DNA from: Aurantiochytrium sp. KH105
Taxonomy: Eukaryota > Sar > Bigyra > Thraustochytrida > Thraustochytriidae
Direction of reading: 5' to 3'
NCBI GenBank assembly: GCA_003116975.1
Contig: BGKB01000010.1
Coordinates: 496,001-560,000, forward strand
Length of the DNA: 64,000 bases
Under the pieces are notes generated by a model. That model was given only the letters and a program-made list of their open reading frames with translations, did not search any database and was not told the origin of the DNA. Positions 1 to 9,900 of this stretch are shown in pieces. A program made the position numbers and the translations under genes. Position 1 is the first letter of the stretch; every line of letters begins with the position of its first letter.

Positions 1-1815
1 CAGAGCCGTGCCAAAGGCATCCTTGATTCCCTTGGCCAGAGCGTTGCCTGTAGCTTCAATGAAGCGCGCCACCTCGGCGGATTCCATGGCATGCGCCTTG
101 ACCGTGCTTATGTTGTTGAAGGCCTCTGTTGCAATGCCATTCGCGTCCGCGATTCCGCCCCAAATCTCTCGATTCAAGCGCGTGCTCCAGCGCGAGTACA
201 CAGACAGCAAATACGTGATAGGCACAAGACTTGTCACAGCCACGGCAGTTAATCGCCAAGAAGTAAAGAGGCAGACCCCGAGACCGCCGATCATGACAAG
301 CATGTTGGTGAAGAGACTGACGATGACCGCGCGCCAAGGAGAGACCATTGCGTTCACGTCGTTGGTGAGGCTTGCCGTGAGACCACCAGACATGTTCTGA
401 TCGTAGAAGGGATGTTCTTGCTGAATGAGTTTTTGGAACATGTCATTGCGCACCGAGGTGGCGACCTTGCGTCCAATGATGGAAACGCAGGTATCCCGAA
501 CAATGCCCAAGAAAACCACCAGGAGACCGCACGCAATGAGCATGTGAATGTGGTTGTGAAACCCCTTGAGATCTTTTTCAAACACCGCATCAATAATTTG
601 GCCCTGGAAGTTCGGAAGCCCCACCTTTGCAGCGGCGTTACCAAACACGCAAATAATTGCAACGCTGAGAAGAAGGGCATGCTGGACGATCATGTCGCGA
701 ATCGAGGTTGACCAAAAGGAGAAACCCTTTGAAGGGGCCGGAGAAGAAGAGGCCTGTGGCGTGTTGCCGTCCGCGCCGCGCTTGTGAGGACGCACAGCCG
801 CGCTGAAGCAGCGGCGACACACGTCAAAGTCACAGCGTTTGCAGCGATAACCGCGACCGCGAACTCTTCCCATGCAAATATCGCACGTGTTGAAAGGCAG
901 CCGCGGCCAAAAGTAGAGCTTGTGAGGATGCAACGCCTCGAGGAGATGGCCACGATCGCGGCCGACGACATCTACGGCTCCCTTGAGCACGAAAAACTCC
1001 ACGCTTGCCACCATCATGATCCCAAAGAGAAGTGGCACCTGGACTTTGCTCCAAGCGAACTCGACGGTGATGCAGCGAATCGCCATGTAAAAGGCAATAA
1101 ACGTATCAAAGACAAAGGCAATGCCCAGGACAAGGTTGCGCGAGAATTCAGCTCGCCTGCGAACCTTGTAGGCTAGGATCTCTGGGTTTCGCAACGCCTC
1201 CGAGTGTTCGAGCTCGATGATCGAAACGTTGCGTCGCAGACCGAGAGGCTGGCGCGGGTCCGCAAGAAGTGGTCTGCGGACTTCGGCCGCGGACATATCC
1301 GCATAGGCTGCTTCGAGTCCTTGCGCCTGGATGTGGCGGTTTGCATAAGCCCATCGAACACACACAGCAAGCGCCAGGAGATTTACAAAGGTGCGACCAA
1401 TACTGAAGAGGAGCACGCCGTCAAGAATGCCAACAAATTTTGTCACGTGGCGCTTGGTAACTTGATCAAAGCAAATGCAAAGACAAAGATCCAGCGCAAG
1501 AACGATGCCGAGGAGAACTACCCGTCTCGTTCCCTCGTTCGACCGTCGAAGTCGGCTGCCTCGCTTGGCCCGGCTGCGCTGGTGCTGGTGCTGGTGCTGG
1601 TGCTCCTGTTCTTGCTGGTGCTGCTGGTGCTCTTGCTCATGACTGGGAGGCGGCGGCAAGCCAGGTCTCTGGCACTCTACGTCTTCATCGAGCTCGCCGT
1701 CGCTATCTACACTCCCCGTGCTACTGCTGTTGCTGCTCGCGCTACTTAGCTCGCTGGGCAGGGCAAAAGCCTCGCGCGCGTTTGTTGACGCCTCCGCATC
1801 GTCCTCGATTCGCAT
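1..1815 (-). CDS. ABC transporter, ABCB-like, with ZZ-like zinc finger (3' part cut off)
   Basis: The gene starts at an ATG at 1815 (an in-frame stop lies just upstream, at 1858-1860) and runs off the left edge, so 605 residues are visible and the nucleotide-binding domain is missing. Residues 1-85 are acidic and then His/Gln-rich (HQHQHQHQ). About five hydrophobic segments follow (near 99-115, 127-143, 146-158, 227-245 and 260-285), like the extra N-terminal domain of TAP-type half transporters. Residues 311-336 hold six cysteines spaced CX2C-X10-CX2C-X4-CX2C, with YRCKRCDFDVCRRC, which fits a ZZ-like zinc finger. From about 378 the sequence is a typical type-1 ABC exporter membrane domain (IGRKVATSVRNDMFQKLI, HPFYDQNMSGGLTASLTND, THAMES-like AHAMESAEVARF). 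Family knowledge: such proteins export peptides, lipids or metals across organelle membranes; the substrate cannot be told. The finger inside an ABC transporter is unusual. Confidence 0.85.
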   Translation of the reverse strand, partial: MRIEDDAEASTNAREAFALPSELSSASSNSSSTGSVDSDGELDEDVECQRPGLPPPPSHEQEHQQHQQEQEHQHQHQHQRSRAKRGSRLRRSNEGTRRVVLLGIVLALDLCLCICFDQVTKRHVTKFVGILDGVLLFSIGRTFVNLLALAVCVRWAYANRHIQAQGLEAAYADMSAAEVRRPLLADPRQPLGLRRNVSIIELEHSEALRNPEILAYKVRRRAEFSRNLVLGIAFVFDTFIAFYMAIRCITVEFAWSKVQVPLLFGIMMVASVEFFVLKGAVDVVGRDRGHLLEALHPHKLYFWPRLPFNTCDICMGRVRGRGYRCKRCDFDVCRRCFSAAVRPHKRGADGNTPQASSSPAPSKGFSFWSTSIRDMIVQHALLLSVAIICVFGNAAAKVGLPNFQGQIIDAVFEKDLKGFHNHIHMLIACGLLVVFLGIVRDTCVSIIGRKVATSVRNDMFQKLIQQEHPFYDQNMSGGLTASLTNDVNAMVSPWRAVIVSLFTNMLVMIGGLGVCLFTSWRLTAVAVTSLVPITYLLSVYSRWSTRLNREIWGGIADANGIATEAFNNISTVKAHAMESAEVARFIEATGNALAKGIKDAFGTAL

Positions 1816-2160
1816 AGCAGGCCGTGCGTGTTGCGGGACGAGACAGACGCTGCTGCTTTACGGCACCGTACGGCGTCGCAAAGTACCGAGCACAGGAACA
1901 GACGCCCTCGGCGAGCCCTCGCGGCAGACCTCGGCGCGCGCGAGCGCGCGTCGACAGACCTGCGAATGGTTCTGGATGACATACTACGCGCGCGATTTTT
2001 TGGGGTCACCGACCGACATTTTGGGGGCCAAAGTGGAGCCAAAATGGGAATTATGGGATAAGAAGAGGGGCAAGGGTGGTGGTATACTGCAATAACAAAC
2101 ACACAGACAAAAACACATCGCTGGATCGTTTTAGATTACATTCTGCACGCATGACCGGGA
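1816..2160. other. intergenic gap, promoter side of the ABC gene
   Basis: This 345-bp stretch separates the start of the ABC gene from the stop of the next minus-strand gene. It holds alternating CG runs near 1935-1950 and two TTTTGGGG-type blocks near 1998-2030. No convincing gene is seen. It probably carries the ABC promoter and the 3' UTR of the nucleotidase-like gene. Confidence 0.5.
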
Positions 2161-3912
2161 TCAAGGACGCACAGGGTTGGCACCAAGATCAGGCACAACA
2201 AAACGTGCTTCGAGCGCCAGACTCATTGCCAGCGAAGGCCAGCTTGAACCAGGAACAAGCCTCAGCGACTCAAGAGGAGCAACAGCTATTGCTTGCCAAC
2301 CACAGGAAGCTGGACCATGCACATCCTGCACAAAATGGTCGCCCATGTATACAATCTTCTTTGCAGTCGAGGATGTGCTGCTGCTGCTGCTGCTGCAACC
2401 TCTGGAAAGCAGGTCTGCTAAACCACGCACATTTCCCCCGACAAATACGCCAATTTCATTGACAACCGGCTTTGGGACGCCGGAAGAAGATGCTGTAGCA
2501 AAAAATTGGGACTTGTGCGCACTGGTTACAATGAAATCGAAGAGGGAGCGCCAGTTTTGTCCTGGGAATGCTGCATCCATGGTGCGTTGAGAGTGTTCCC
2601 AGTCAGCATTCGTGAGAACGAATAGTTTAGTGCCGCCGCGCTTGACGAGTCTGCGCAGCCAAGGGAGAACCAGTGCGGTGCGCTTGACCACGAGGGCTGA
2701 TGCGTCCTGGTCGAGAGAGGCTTCAAAGCTAAACGGGCAGAATTTGCTCTGTACGAAAATAAACGCCTGTCGAACCCTTTCAAGCCATTCGCGTCGAACC
2801 TCCACAAGATCTCGCTTCTTTTCTGCATCAAGACATGCGGCAAGCACAGCAGCAAAAGGTTGCTCAATTTCAGTATGCAAGATGAGATATCGTTGCAGGC
2901 TCGTGTCGATCGGTGCTTCCGCGTAGCCAAGGCGGTCCATCTCCGACCGAGCAAGAAGCGCTGAGCCTAGAAACGCGAAAACAACCCACTTGTCAGCGTC
3001 CACTTCCAAAATGAGACCCTCGTCTGCATCGAGAACAAGGCATTTCTTCTCACACATCCAAGAATGCTTTGGCTCAAGCTCATGGGGAATGCTTTCGGCA
3101 ACCTTTGAAAGGTACTGGTCAGGTCCAGAAGTCTCGGAGACCCCAGAGGTGAGACTTTCTTTGAGATGACGAACCACGGCCTGATATCGAATGGCTCGCG
3201 CAGCGATACTTTCATAGGTCACGAGCGTGTTGTCGAGGTCGAAGCCTATCCAGTCGCAAGAGTCTAGCAGTGCTTGGTGCTCCTCTTGCGCGGCGCGGGT
3301 GGCAGCGGCACGGCGAGCAAGTTCCGCTTCCGCAGCTTCAAGAAAGATTTCTCGCTCGTTTTTGTCGTTGCTGTTGGCACTTTCTTTCAAGAGGGACTCA
3401 AAGCTTTGCATAAAATCGCATCCAAAGAGAGCGCTGCCACCTACCGTGAGGACTGCGGACTGTGCAGAAATAGCGCTTGGCGTACCTTGCGACGAGCCAG
3501 GATCGTGGAGAAGCAGCATCCACAGCGCGGCCTCGAGGAGCGCTTGTCGTTCGTCGCCATTTTCAAAGGCGGTGCGCTCCAAAATCTCGAGCACAGGTCT
3601 CCAAAGCTCGAGCACCTCTGGCCTGATAATTACGGGGACGCGGTATCGCAGAACGTCAACCAGCAGGCCTAAATCGTCGGCTTCGTGGACCGCGTCTGCG
3701 GCGGCGCCCTGCGCCTCGAGTCCGAGCCTCGCCACCGTCTCCACAACCAGGTTGACCTCGCGCGCGCGGCTTCCCGCCCAGGCGACCGCCGCTGCGAGAG
3801 GCTGCCTCAGGGCCGCTGCGGGGTCGCCGGCGTCCTGCGCGGCTGCCCTCGCGGCCTCGCGCACGCGCGTCGCTGCATCTGCCTTCGCGCGCAGCGTGAG
3901 CCTGCCGCCCAT
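2161..3912 (-). CDS. HAD-superfamily 5'-nucleotidase-domain protein (NT5DC/cN-II-like)
   Basis: The C-terminal two thirds carry the three HAD motifs in order: motif I WIGFDLDNTLV (about residue 222, the aspartate nucleophile pair), motif II LFVLTNAD, and motif III YMGDHFVQDV near the C-terminus. Between them are stretches typical of the cytosolic purine 5'-nucleotidase/NT5DC group (long cap, FDFIVTSAHKSQFF). The family hydrolyses nucleoside monophosphates or has unknown phosphatase substrates; activity here is inferred. I chose the ATG at 3912 (583 aa). The frame stays open upstream to an ATG at 4413, but that extension is Arg/Gly/Glu low-complexity sequence created by a CTTCTC-type repeat and looks untranslated. 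Residues 1-200 match nothing I recognise. It is divergent from the mitochondrial carrier gene. Confidence 0.8.
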   Translation of the reverse strand: MGGRLTLRAKADAATRVREAARAAAQDAGDPAAALRQPLAAAVAWAGSRAREVNLVVETVARLGLEAQGAAADAVHEADDLGLLVDVLRYRVPVIIRPEVLELWRPVLEILERTAFENGDERQALLEAALWMLLLHDPGSSQGTPSAISAQSAVLTVGGSALFGCDFMQSFESLLKESANSNDKNEREIFLEAAEAELARRAAATRAAQEEHQALLDSCDWIGFDLDNTLVTYESIAARAIRYQAVVRHLKESLTSGVSETSGPDQYLSKVAESIPHELEPKHSWMCEKKCLVLDADEGLILEVDADKWVVFAFLGSALLARSEMDRLGYAEAPIDTSLQRYLILHTEIEQPFAAVLAACLDAEKKRDLVEVRREWLERVRQAFIFVQSKFCPFSFEASLDQDASALVVKRTALVLPWLRRLVKRGGTKLFVLTNADWEHSQRTMDAAFPGQNWRSLFDFIVTSAHKSQFFATASSSGVPKPVVNEIGVFVGGNVRGLADLLSRGCSSSSSSTSSTAKKIVYMGDHFVQDVHGPASCGWQAIAVAPLESLRLVPGSSWPSLAMSLALEARFVVPDLGANPVRP

Positions 3913-4463
3913 GAACGCCGCCCAGCCGCCCCGCCTGCGCGTATCTTGTCCTCCTTTTCCTCCCCGACCTGCTCGAGCGACCCGCCGAACGCGGAGCCCG
4001 CTTCGCGCAGCTCCTTCTCCTTCTCCTCCTTCTCCTTCTCCTCCTTCTCCTTCTCCTTCTCCAGCTGCAACTGCTGCAGCTGCAGCTTCCCGTGGCTCAG
4101 CAGGCGGCCATAGGATTATGCAGAGCGATCGAGAGCGCCTGTGCGCGCCGCAAGTTCCGATTTCATCCGCGCCTTCGCGAGAGCGCTCGCCCGTAAACCC
4201 GCGCTCGCTTCCCGGTTTCGTTTCCTTCCTCCCGCCTCTCTCCCTCGCGCCTGCTTTCCGGCCTCGCGCCGCGGGCGCAGGCGCAGGCGCAGACGCAGAC
4301 GCAGGGGCTCGCAGCGCCGGAGTCGGGACCTGGGATGGGGATCGACCGACCTTTTCCTCGTGCTTGCAGCAGCAGCAGCTGGCCCCGTTATCCCTCGTCT
4401 TGGCCGTCGTCATCGCCTGGCACGTCGAGCGCAAGCTGGCGTCGACCGGCGTGGCATACGCGG

Positions 4464-4523
4464 CGGATGTGGATGCGGATGCGGTGCGGATGCGGATGCG
4501 GATGCGGATGCGGCGCGGATGCG
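4464..4523. repeat. (GGATGC)n hexamer microsatellite
   Basis: About nine near-perfect copies of GGATGC, with one GTGCGG and one CGCGGA variation. It lies in the divergent gap. Confidence 0.85.
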
Positions 4524-4674
4524 GAAATCAAGCGAGATCGTCGTGAGCCAAAGTTTGTGCGCCGCCGATGCGACCTACGTACTACGTGCGCACGTGCGTC
4601 GCGCGACCTCCCTCCTGCGATCGTAGCAGCTGGCCGCTCTTTGCTGATTGTCGCCGTCATCATCGACCACACCT

Positions 4675-4722
4675 GCGCATTCGCATTCGCATCTGCACTT
4701 GCATTTGCTTTCGCATCGGCAT
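4675..4722. repeat. degenerate GCATTC hexamer array
   Basis: Eight consecutive 6-mers of the type GCATTC, GCATCT, GCACTT, GCATTT, GCTTTC. On the other strand this reads as ATGCGA/ATGCAA-type words, the same family of hexamers seen at 13481-13530. Confidence 0.7.
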
Positions 4723-5094
4723 GCCAACGAAGGAAAGGGGCGCTCCGAGGTCGCTCTCGCCGTTCTCTCATCCTCCATTCGCAGTCATCTTCCGCACTGC
4801 GCAGCCGTGCGCAGAGGCCTGGCTCCCGACCCTCTTTCCCGCCCAGCCTCGCTGCTCGCCGCAGCTGCACCGACGACGTCGCGCAGTTCTTGGGCCCCGC
4901 CGTCCCAGCGCCGTGGCTCTCGCGGCGCGTAATCAATCGTCTCGTCGAGCAGTCACGAGCCGCCGTAGGAACACACGCGCTTACAGACCCGCATATCCCA
5001 CTCGCGTGAGGGGCAGACGGTCGACGCGCAGAACCCTATCCAGCACGCTGGCTGCGACCGCGAGCACGACCTGCGCGAGTCGAGAGCCGAGGGC

Positions 5095-6045
5095 ATGATG
5101 GCGCGGAGCGAGGCGGCGGCGGCGGCGGCCACGGGCGGCGTGGCGGGCCTGTGCTCGGTGAAGGCGCTCTCGGGCGCGGGCGATGCGGGCGTCAAGGGCT
5201 CCGGGGCCCTGCTCAACCTGGGAATTGGAGCCGGGATCCAGTGCCTCGAGGCGGCCTCGCTGGGCATGCCCTTCGAGGTGTGGAAGACGCGCATGGGCAG
5301 GTACCGGCACGAGTCCACCGTGGAGTCCTTTGTGAACGTGTACAAGACGGGCGGCGCGAGGGCCTTTTGGGCCGGACTCGGCCCCAAGATGGTGGAGAGC
5401 GCGACCAAGGGCGCGATCCTCATGGCCTCCAAGGAGGCCATCAACGAATCTCTTTTGGCGAGCGGCGTCGGCCCCACGGCCTCCGGACTCTTGGCTGGCG
5501 CTGGTGGCGGCGTCTGCCAGGTCGTTGTCATGGGACCTTGCACCTTTCTCGTCACGGGTGCTGTCACGGGTGACAAGTCCATGTCCACCATGGAGCGCGT
5601 TCGTCGCACGTACACGCGAAGCGGTATTCGCGGCTTTTACCCTGGTGCCAGTGCGATCGCGTTTCGACAGGCCACCAACTGGGCCAGTCGTCAGGGTTTT
5701 ACGGAATTCGCGCGCGGCCAGATCAAAACCTTGGTCCACGGTGATGCCGCCGACGCCAAACTCACCCCCTTGCAAGAAGTGGCTGCAGGTATCATCGGCG
5801 GTACCATGGCATGCTGGAATCACCCATTCGAGGTCGCGCGCATTGAGATGCAGGCACGGGGCGATCAGGGCCAAAAGTCCATCAACCTCGCGCAGACGCT
5901 TCGTCTCGTCGTCCAGGAGCACGGCGTTGGCGGACTCTTCAAGGGCATTGTCCCACGCATTTGCCTCGGTGTCTACCAAACCCTCTTTATGGTCACTGGC
6001 GCCAAGCTCATTAAAGACGAGCTCCGTCGCGCGGGCGTTCTCTAA
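5095..6045 (+). CDS. YHM2-like: mitochondrial carrier, Yhm2-like (citrate/2-oxoglutarate)
   Basis: The protein has 316 residues, the normal size for a six-helix mitochondrial carrier. Three repeats are visible. The signature PX[DE]XX[KR] is intact in the first (PFEVWK, about residue 60) and third (PFEVAR, about 244) repeats. It is degenerate in the second, where VCQVVVMGPCTFLVTGAV stands. That degenerate second repeat, together with GFYPGASAIAFRQATNWAS, is characteristic as I know it of yeast Yhm2, which exchanges citrate for 2-oxoglutarate across the inner membrane and feeds cytosolic NADPH and acetyl-CoA supply. In an oleaginous protist this would be a citrate export step for lipid synthesis; that role is inferred. 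The start follows GGGC at a double ATG. The 135-bp tandem duplication lies just downstream. Confidence 0.88.
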   Translation: MMARSEAAAAAATGGVAGLCSVKALSGAGDAGVKGSGALLNLGIGAGIQCLEAASLGMPFEVWKTRMGRYRHESTVESFVNVYKTGGARAFWAGLGPKMVESATKGAILMASKEAINESLLASGVGPTASGLLAGAGGGVCQVVVMGPCTFLVTGAVTGDKSMSTMERVRRTYTRSGIRGFYPGASAIAFRQATNWASRQGFTEFARGQIKTLVHGDAADAKLTPLQEVAAGIIGGTMACWNHPFEVARIEMQARGDQGQKSINLAQTLRLVVQEHGVGGLFKGIVPRICLGVYQTLFMVTGAKLIKDELRRAGVL

Positions 6046-6110
6046 GCGTTTCCACCTCTTCGCATGCACGCACGCACGCACAACCCTCTGATCCAAGCCA
6101 TCCTATAAAT

Positions 6111-6245
6111 AGTTACTAGTCGAACAATGCCATGATTTCCCAATGTGTGATTTTCTTTTGTGATCGAGTGCGATTCTCCAAGAAAAACACCCAACCATAA
6201 AACCGTCAAACTTGTTTGTTTGACGTGAGCCGACCGTTCGAGCCA
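6111..6245. repeat. 135-bp tandem duplication, copy 1
   Basis: The unit begins AGTTACTAGTCGAA and ends at AGCCA. It is followed directly by a second copy at 6246-6380 with about a dozen differences. Each unit contains the inverted repeat GTCAAAC...GTTTGAC near its end. Confidence 0.95.
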
Positions 6246-6380
6246 AGTTACTAGTCGAAGAATGCCATGATTTCCCAATGTGTGATTTTTTTTTCGTGAT
6301 CGAGTGTGATTCTCCAAGAAAAACACCCAACCATCAAACCATCAAACTTGTTTGTTTGACGTGAGCCGACCGACCGAGCC
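6246..6380. repeat. 135-bp tandem duplication, copy 2
   Basis: Direct head-to-tail copy of 6111-6245, high identity by eye, located between the carrier gene and the small plus-strand gene. Short minus-strand frames here simply read the repeat twice. Confidence 0.95.
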
Positions 6381-6499
6381 TTGCACGCAGGCCGGCCGAG
6401 TCGAGCGGAGGTCAGCCAAGGCGAGGAGGCAGGCTGGCCAAGCGAGACAGACTGGAGAGGGCACCTCAGCCTGTCTGCGGTTTGGAGTGGTTGGAACCG

Positions 6500-6997
6500 A
6501 TGCCGGCAGCAACAGCAGGGGCAGCAGCTGACCGTTCGCCCAGCGGCGACCAAGTCGCGGGCAGCGCGGCAGCACAGAAGGCGCGCACGCACACCGGGTG
6601 GACGGAGGAGCTGCAAAAGCACTCGCCCGCATCCATCGAGTGGTTCATCAAGGACGCGGAAGTCCTTGCCAAAAGCGTCGTCGAGCGAGAATGTATGCGT
6701 GACTTTGATCAAGCAGAACTCTCGCTCGCACTTCTTGCAGATAAAATAGCTTATCTCGAAAATCTGCATCAAGCTCAAGCTCGTCAAAATATTTCCGTTT
6801 TAGATACGAGCGAAGATCACGCGACGTACTCGTCAGCCGGCGGAGGGCGGATCGCCACAGAAGGTCAGCGCGAGGCCAGGCGCAATTCAAGAACCAGCAG
6901 CACCAGCAGCAGCAGCACCACCACCACCACCACCACCACCGCAAACAACAGCAGGGGTAGCATCTCCGTCGCCACCTCTGGTACCCGCCAGGTATAG
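6500..6997 (+). CDS. small protein of unknown function
   Basis: A 165-residue frame opens at the ATG at 6500 (the frame extends 18 bp upstream from a TTG that I do not use). The middle (residues 35-95) looks like a genuine helical protein: TGWTEELQKHSPASIEWFIK, then an acidic/Leu-rich stretch LADKIAYLENLHQAQ that could be a short coiled coil. The tail is Ser/Thr/Asn low complexity driven by AGC/ACC repeats. The last 111 bp overlap, antisense, the 3' end of the protease gene. I do not recognise a family. The composition is less GC-rich than the flanks. Real coding status is moderately supported. Confidence 0.45.
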   Translation: MPAATAGAAADRSPSGDQVAGSAAAQKARTHTGWTEELQKHSPASIEWFIKDAEVLAKSVVERECMRDFDQAELSLALLADKIAYLENLHQAQARQNISVLDTSEDHATYSSAGGGRIATEGQREARRNSRTSSTSSSSTTTTTTTTANNSRGSISVATSGTRQV

Positions 6998-9900
6998 CTG
7001 CTCGAATGTAGGATCCGAGGAAGCCTTGCTGATCAGTTCTTGTGCCATCTCGATCGCAGCCTTGAGCTGAACATCAACGTCGATCGAAAGTTGCGCACAA
7101 GAGCGATCGGGCTCAACGCCGCAGTTTTCAATCTCGCCTTGCCCGCCGCAGAATCGTAGCGTGGGAAGGATAAGCTCTGCGCCATCCACAAGGCGACTTG
7201 TGCGCGAGTACCCTGTAACGCCACCCCATGTACGTGTGCCAACAATCTTACCAAGACCCAGCTTGCGAAAGGCGTGCGCCAAGATCTCAGCGTCGGAGGC
7301 GGTGTCCTGGTTAACGACAAGGATATAAGCGCGCAGCGTCGAACCCAAGTCCATCGGAACGGTAGTCGGTGCGCCAAACTTCGGCTGATGCATGCCAATG
7401 CACTGTTTGCCAAGTTTCTCTATAATCGACTCGGAAGCGTAGCCGCCAAGGTTGTCCCGAACGTCGAGGATGAGGACCTTGCGATTCCCTTCGAGATGAA
7501 AGTCTCGTGCAAATTGTAGATAGCCGTCCGATTCCATGTCTGGGATGTGGATGTAGCCCACTTGGTTTTGCGTTACTTCGTGCACGTGGCGACGTGCATC
7601 AAAAACTCCGTCCTGCCACTGAAGCCACTGAAGCGCATCGTAGCCAATGCACTTCACCCGAACCTGGAAAGACATTTTTTCATTGCGAGGGTAATTCTGC
7701 GAGTCTTGGCGCCGTTGGTTCTTCTCCCGATTCGTATTGGATTTCGCCTGGCCGTGCTGTTTGTGCTGGTGCTGATATTGGCGACTCTGATTTTGATTTT
7801 GATTTCGATTTTGATTCTTACCTTTGCCGCCCTTGTGATTCTTGCCCTTGGCACTTTGGTTCTTGTTACCCTTGCCATTCTTGAGGTGCTGGCGATCTTG
7901 CTCCTGCTCCCATTCTTCATCAGTCTGAGCTTGGGGGAGATGGCGCAAGACCTCGAGGAAAACTTCCCGGTCTGCTTGACCCGTAAGTGCCTTGTCGATT
8001 GAAACACCTCGAGGGCCAGAGAGAGGATGGCCATTGATGCTGGTAATGACATCGCCACTCTGCACCACCATACTCACAGGACCACGCAATTCCGAAGCCC
8101 AGCGGAGTCCCTGATACACGTGCGTCACCTGAAACCCATTCGAAACGACCGCGCCCTCGATGCCAAGGAAGCCAAGGGTGTTTGTCACGCTGTGACGACC
8201 GAGAACAGAAAAGTCTCCACCCGAAGTCTCCACGTGGCTCATGCTGAACTCTGCAATCATTTCGCGCGCAAGGTCTGCGAAATCAACTCGAGATCGAACG
8301 GCGGGAAGGAGGTTTGCGTACTCATCAAAGACTGAGACTGTCGGACTCGGCGCTGTTAAAGCATACGCCTGTTCGCGCCGCGCAAAAATTTCAGCGAGCA
8401 TTGCGTGCCATTCTTTGGCTGGCTCGATCTCGAGAACAGCACGATTCTCCAGATCAACGTGACCTTGACAAGGCCTCGCCCCACGGGGACTGTCGTCGTC
8501 CCCATCGGTGCCGTGGCCGCTGCCATCTGCACCGCCCTTGGCAAATGCATCCGTCTCTTCGGAAAAGTCCACAGCGCTAAAGCAATGGAACTCAAGCTCA
8601 TTGTTCTGAGTGGAACACGAAAGCAAAATTGCTGCGCCGTCAGAAGGAAGATGAATGCCATCGACATCCCCCGTACGAAGGACCGTGCGACGCTTCTTAC
8701 GCAAATTGTAGCAAACAAGGTCTCCATTTAGATTGGAGGCCGAGGCACCGGGTCCGCCACTACCTGGTCCGGATTCAATGTATAAGAGCCGCCCTCCCTC
8801 CACCACGCGCAAATCATGGATTGCTGCATCGTCTCCGTGAGGAGACGACGCTTGTACCGGAATCTCGTAAATGCGAAAGCTTGTGTCTTCAATGATCATC
8901 GTCGCTTCTTCTTGCTTGCCATCTGGGTCTCTATCAGCATCAGCATCAGCATCAGCATCATCGTAGTTTCTATCTTGCTCATCGTGGTCCTCATCAGCTC
9001 CTTGATCCTGATCATCGTCGTGGGAAGTGCTTGGGCCGCACGGAAACAACACCGTGGGGTCCGGGGCATCGTACCGGAGTGCAACGACCATGACAGAGTC
9101 TGTCGAGTAGCAATCAAAGGCCGTGTTCCACAGCGAGTCTTCGACGCAGGCGAGCCGCCGGTTCGAGCTCAAAAAGTAACAGTACTGGCAGTCTGGGTCA
9201 ACTTGAGGACAATAGTCCTGGTAGCCTTCACGGGGAGTGAGTTCGTGCAACAAGCCCTCGTAAACATCAAAAGCGCAAATGATGCTAGCACGCGCAGAGT
9301 ATTGAAAACTGAAGAGGATGAAAGAACCACAAGGGGACCACGTAACGTCTGCAATGGCGTCTTCAAAGTCGCCAGTCGTGACGACTTCTACGCTTCGCTT
9401 CTCGTAGTTGATGAGGGCGAGCTCGTTGCGCTCTGTGACTACAGCGACCATGGAGTCGACTGGACTGGCCTCTGCTGAGACGGGAATGCCAGTCTTCTTT
9501 ACGAGAAACGAGCTCACGAACCGGTCCTTTGCGGTGTCGCTTGCCTCTGGATTTACCATGGGCAAGCCGCCAAAGCAAGCTTGCGGCTCAAAGACAATAT
9601 AGCTAAGGAAGCGATCTGGCTCGGAGCCAAACTGGAAGGCCCCGATACGTCCGTCAAAAAGATATGCGGGGAACAATAGGCGCGCGTTCGGTCGGCCGTA
9701 CACAGTGCAGGGCCCTTCCCAAAGTGCGGCGTCCATGACATGACCGCGCACCGTGGCGCAGATGAAGCGCCCCGAGCGATCAAGCTGGATGTCTTCGAGG
9801 TCGCGCGTACCATCTGTGACAATGGTCTCCATGGCCGAAGGCGTACCACGCAAGAGAATGTCGAGCGGCTGCGCGTCGGATGGCCCAGTACTACTAGCAT

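Larger units (their letters stand above)
3913..5094. other. divergent intergenic region rich in short tandem repeats
   Basis: About 1.2 kb between two divergently transcribed genes. It contains a CTTCTC-type tract (4011-4066), GGCGCA/GACGCA repeats (4271-4302), a GGATGC hexamer array (4464-4523) and a GCATTC-type hexamer array (4675-4722). Long frames on both strands are products of these repeats. It is likely to hold both promoters. Confidence 0.6.

Noticed and set aside
3227-4546. 439-codon plus-strand frame opposite the nucleotidase-like gene
   Set aside because: Ser/Ala/Arg-rich, extends into simple repeats, and lies opposite HAD motifs.
4981-6096. 371-codon minus-strand frame opposite the carrier gene
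   Set aside because: It is antisense to a well-conserved carrier; the composition (His/Gly/Arg-rich) is typical of a shadow.
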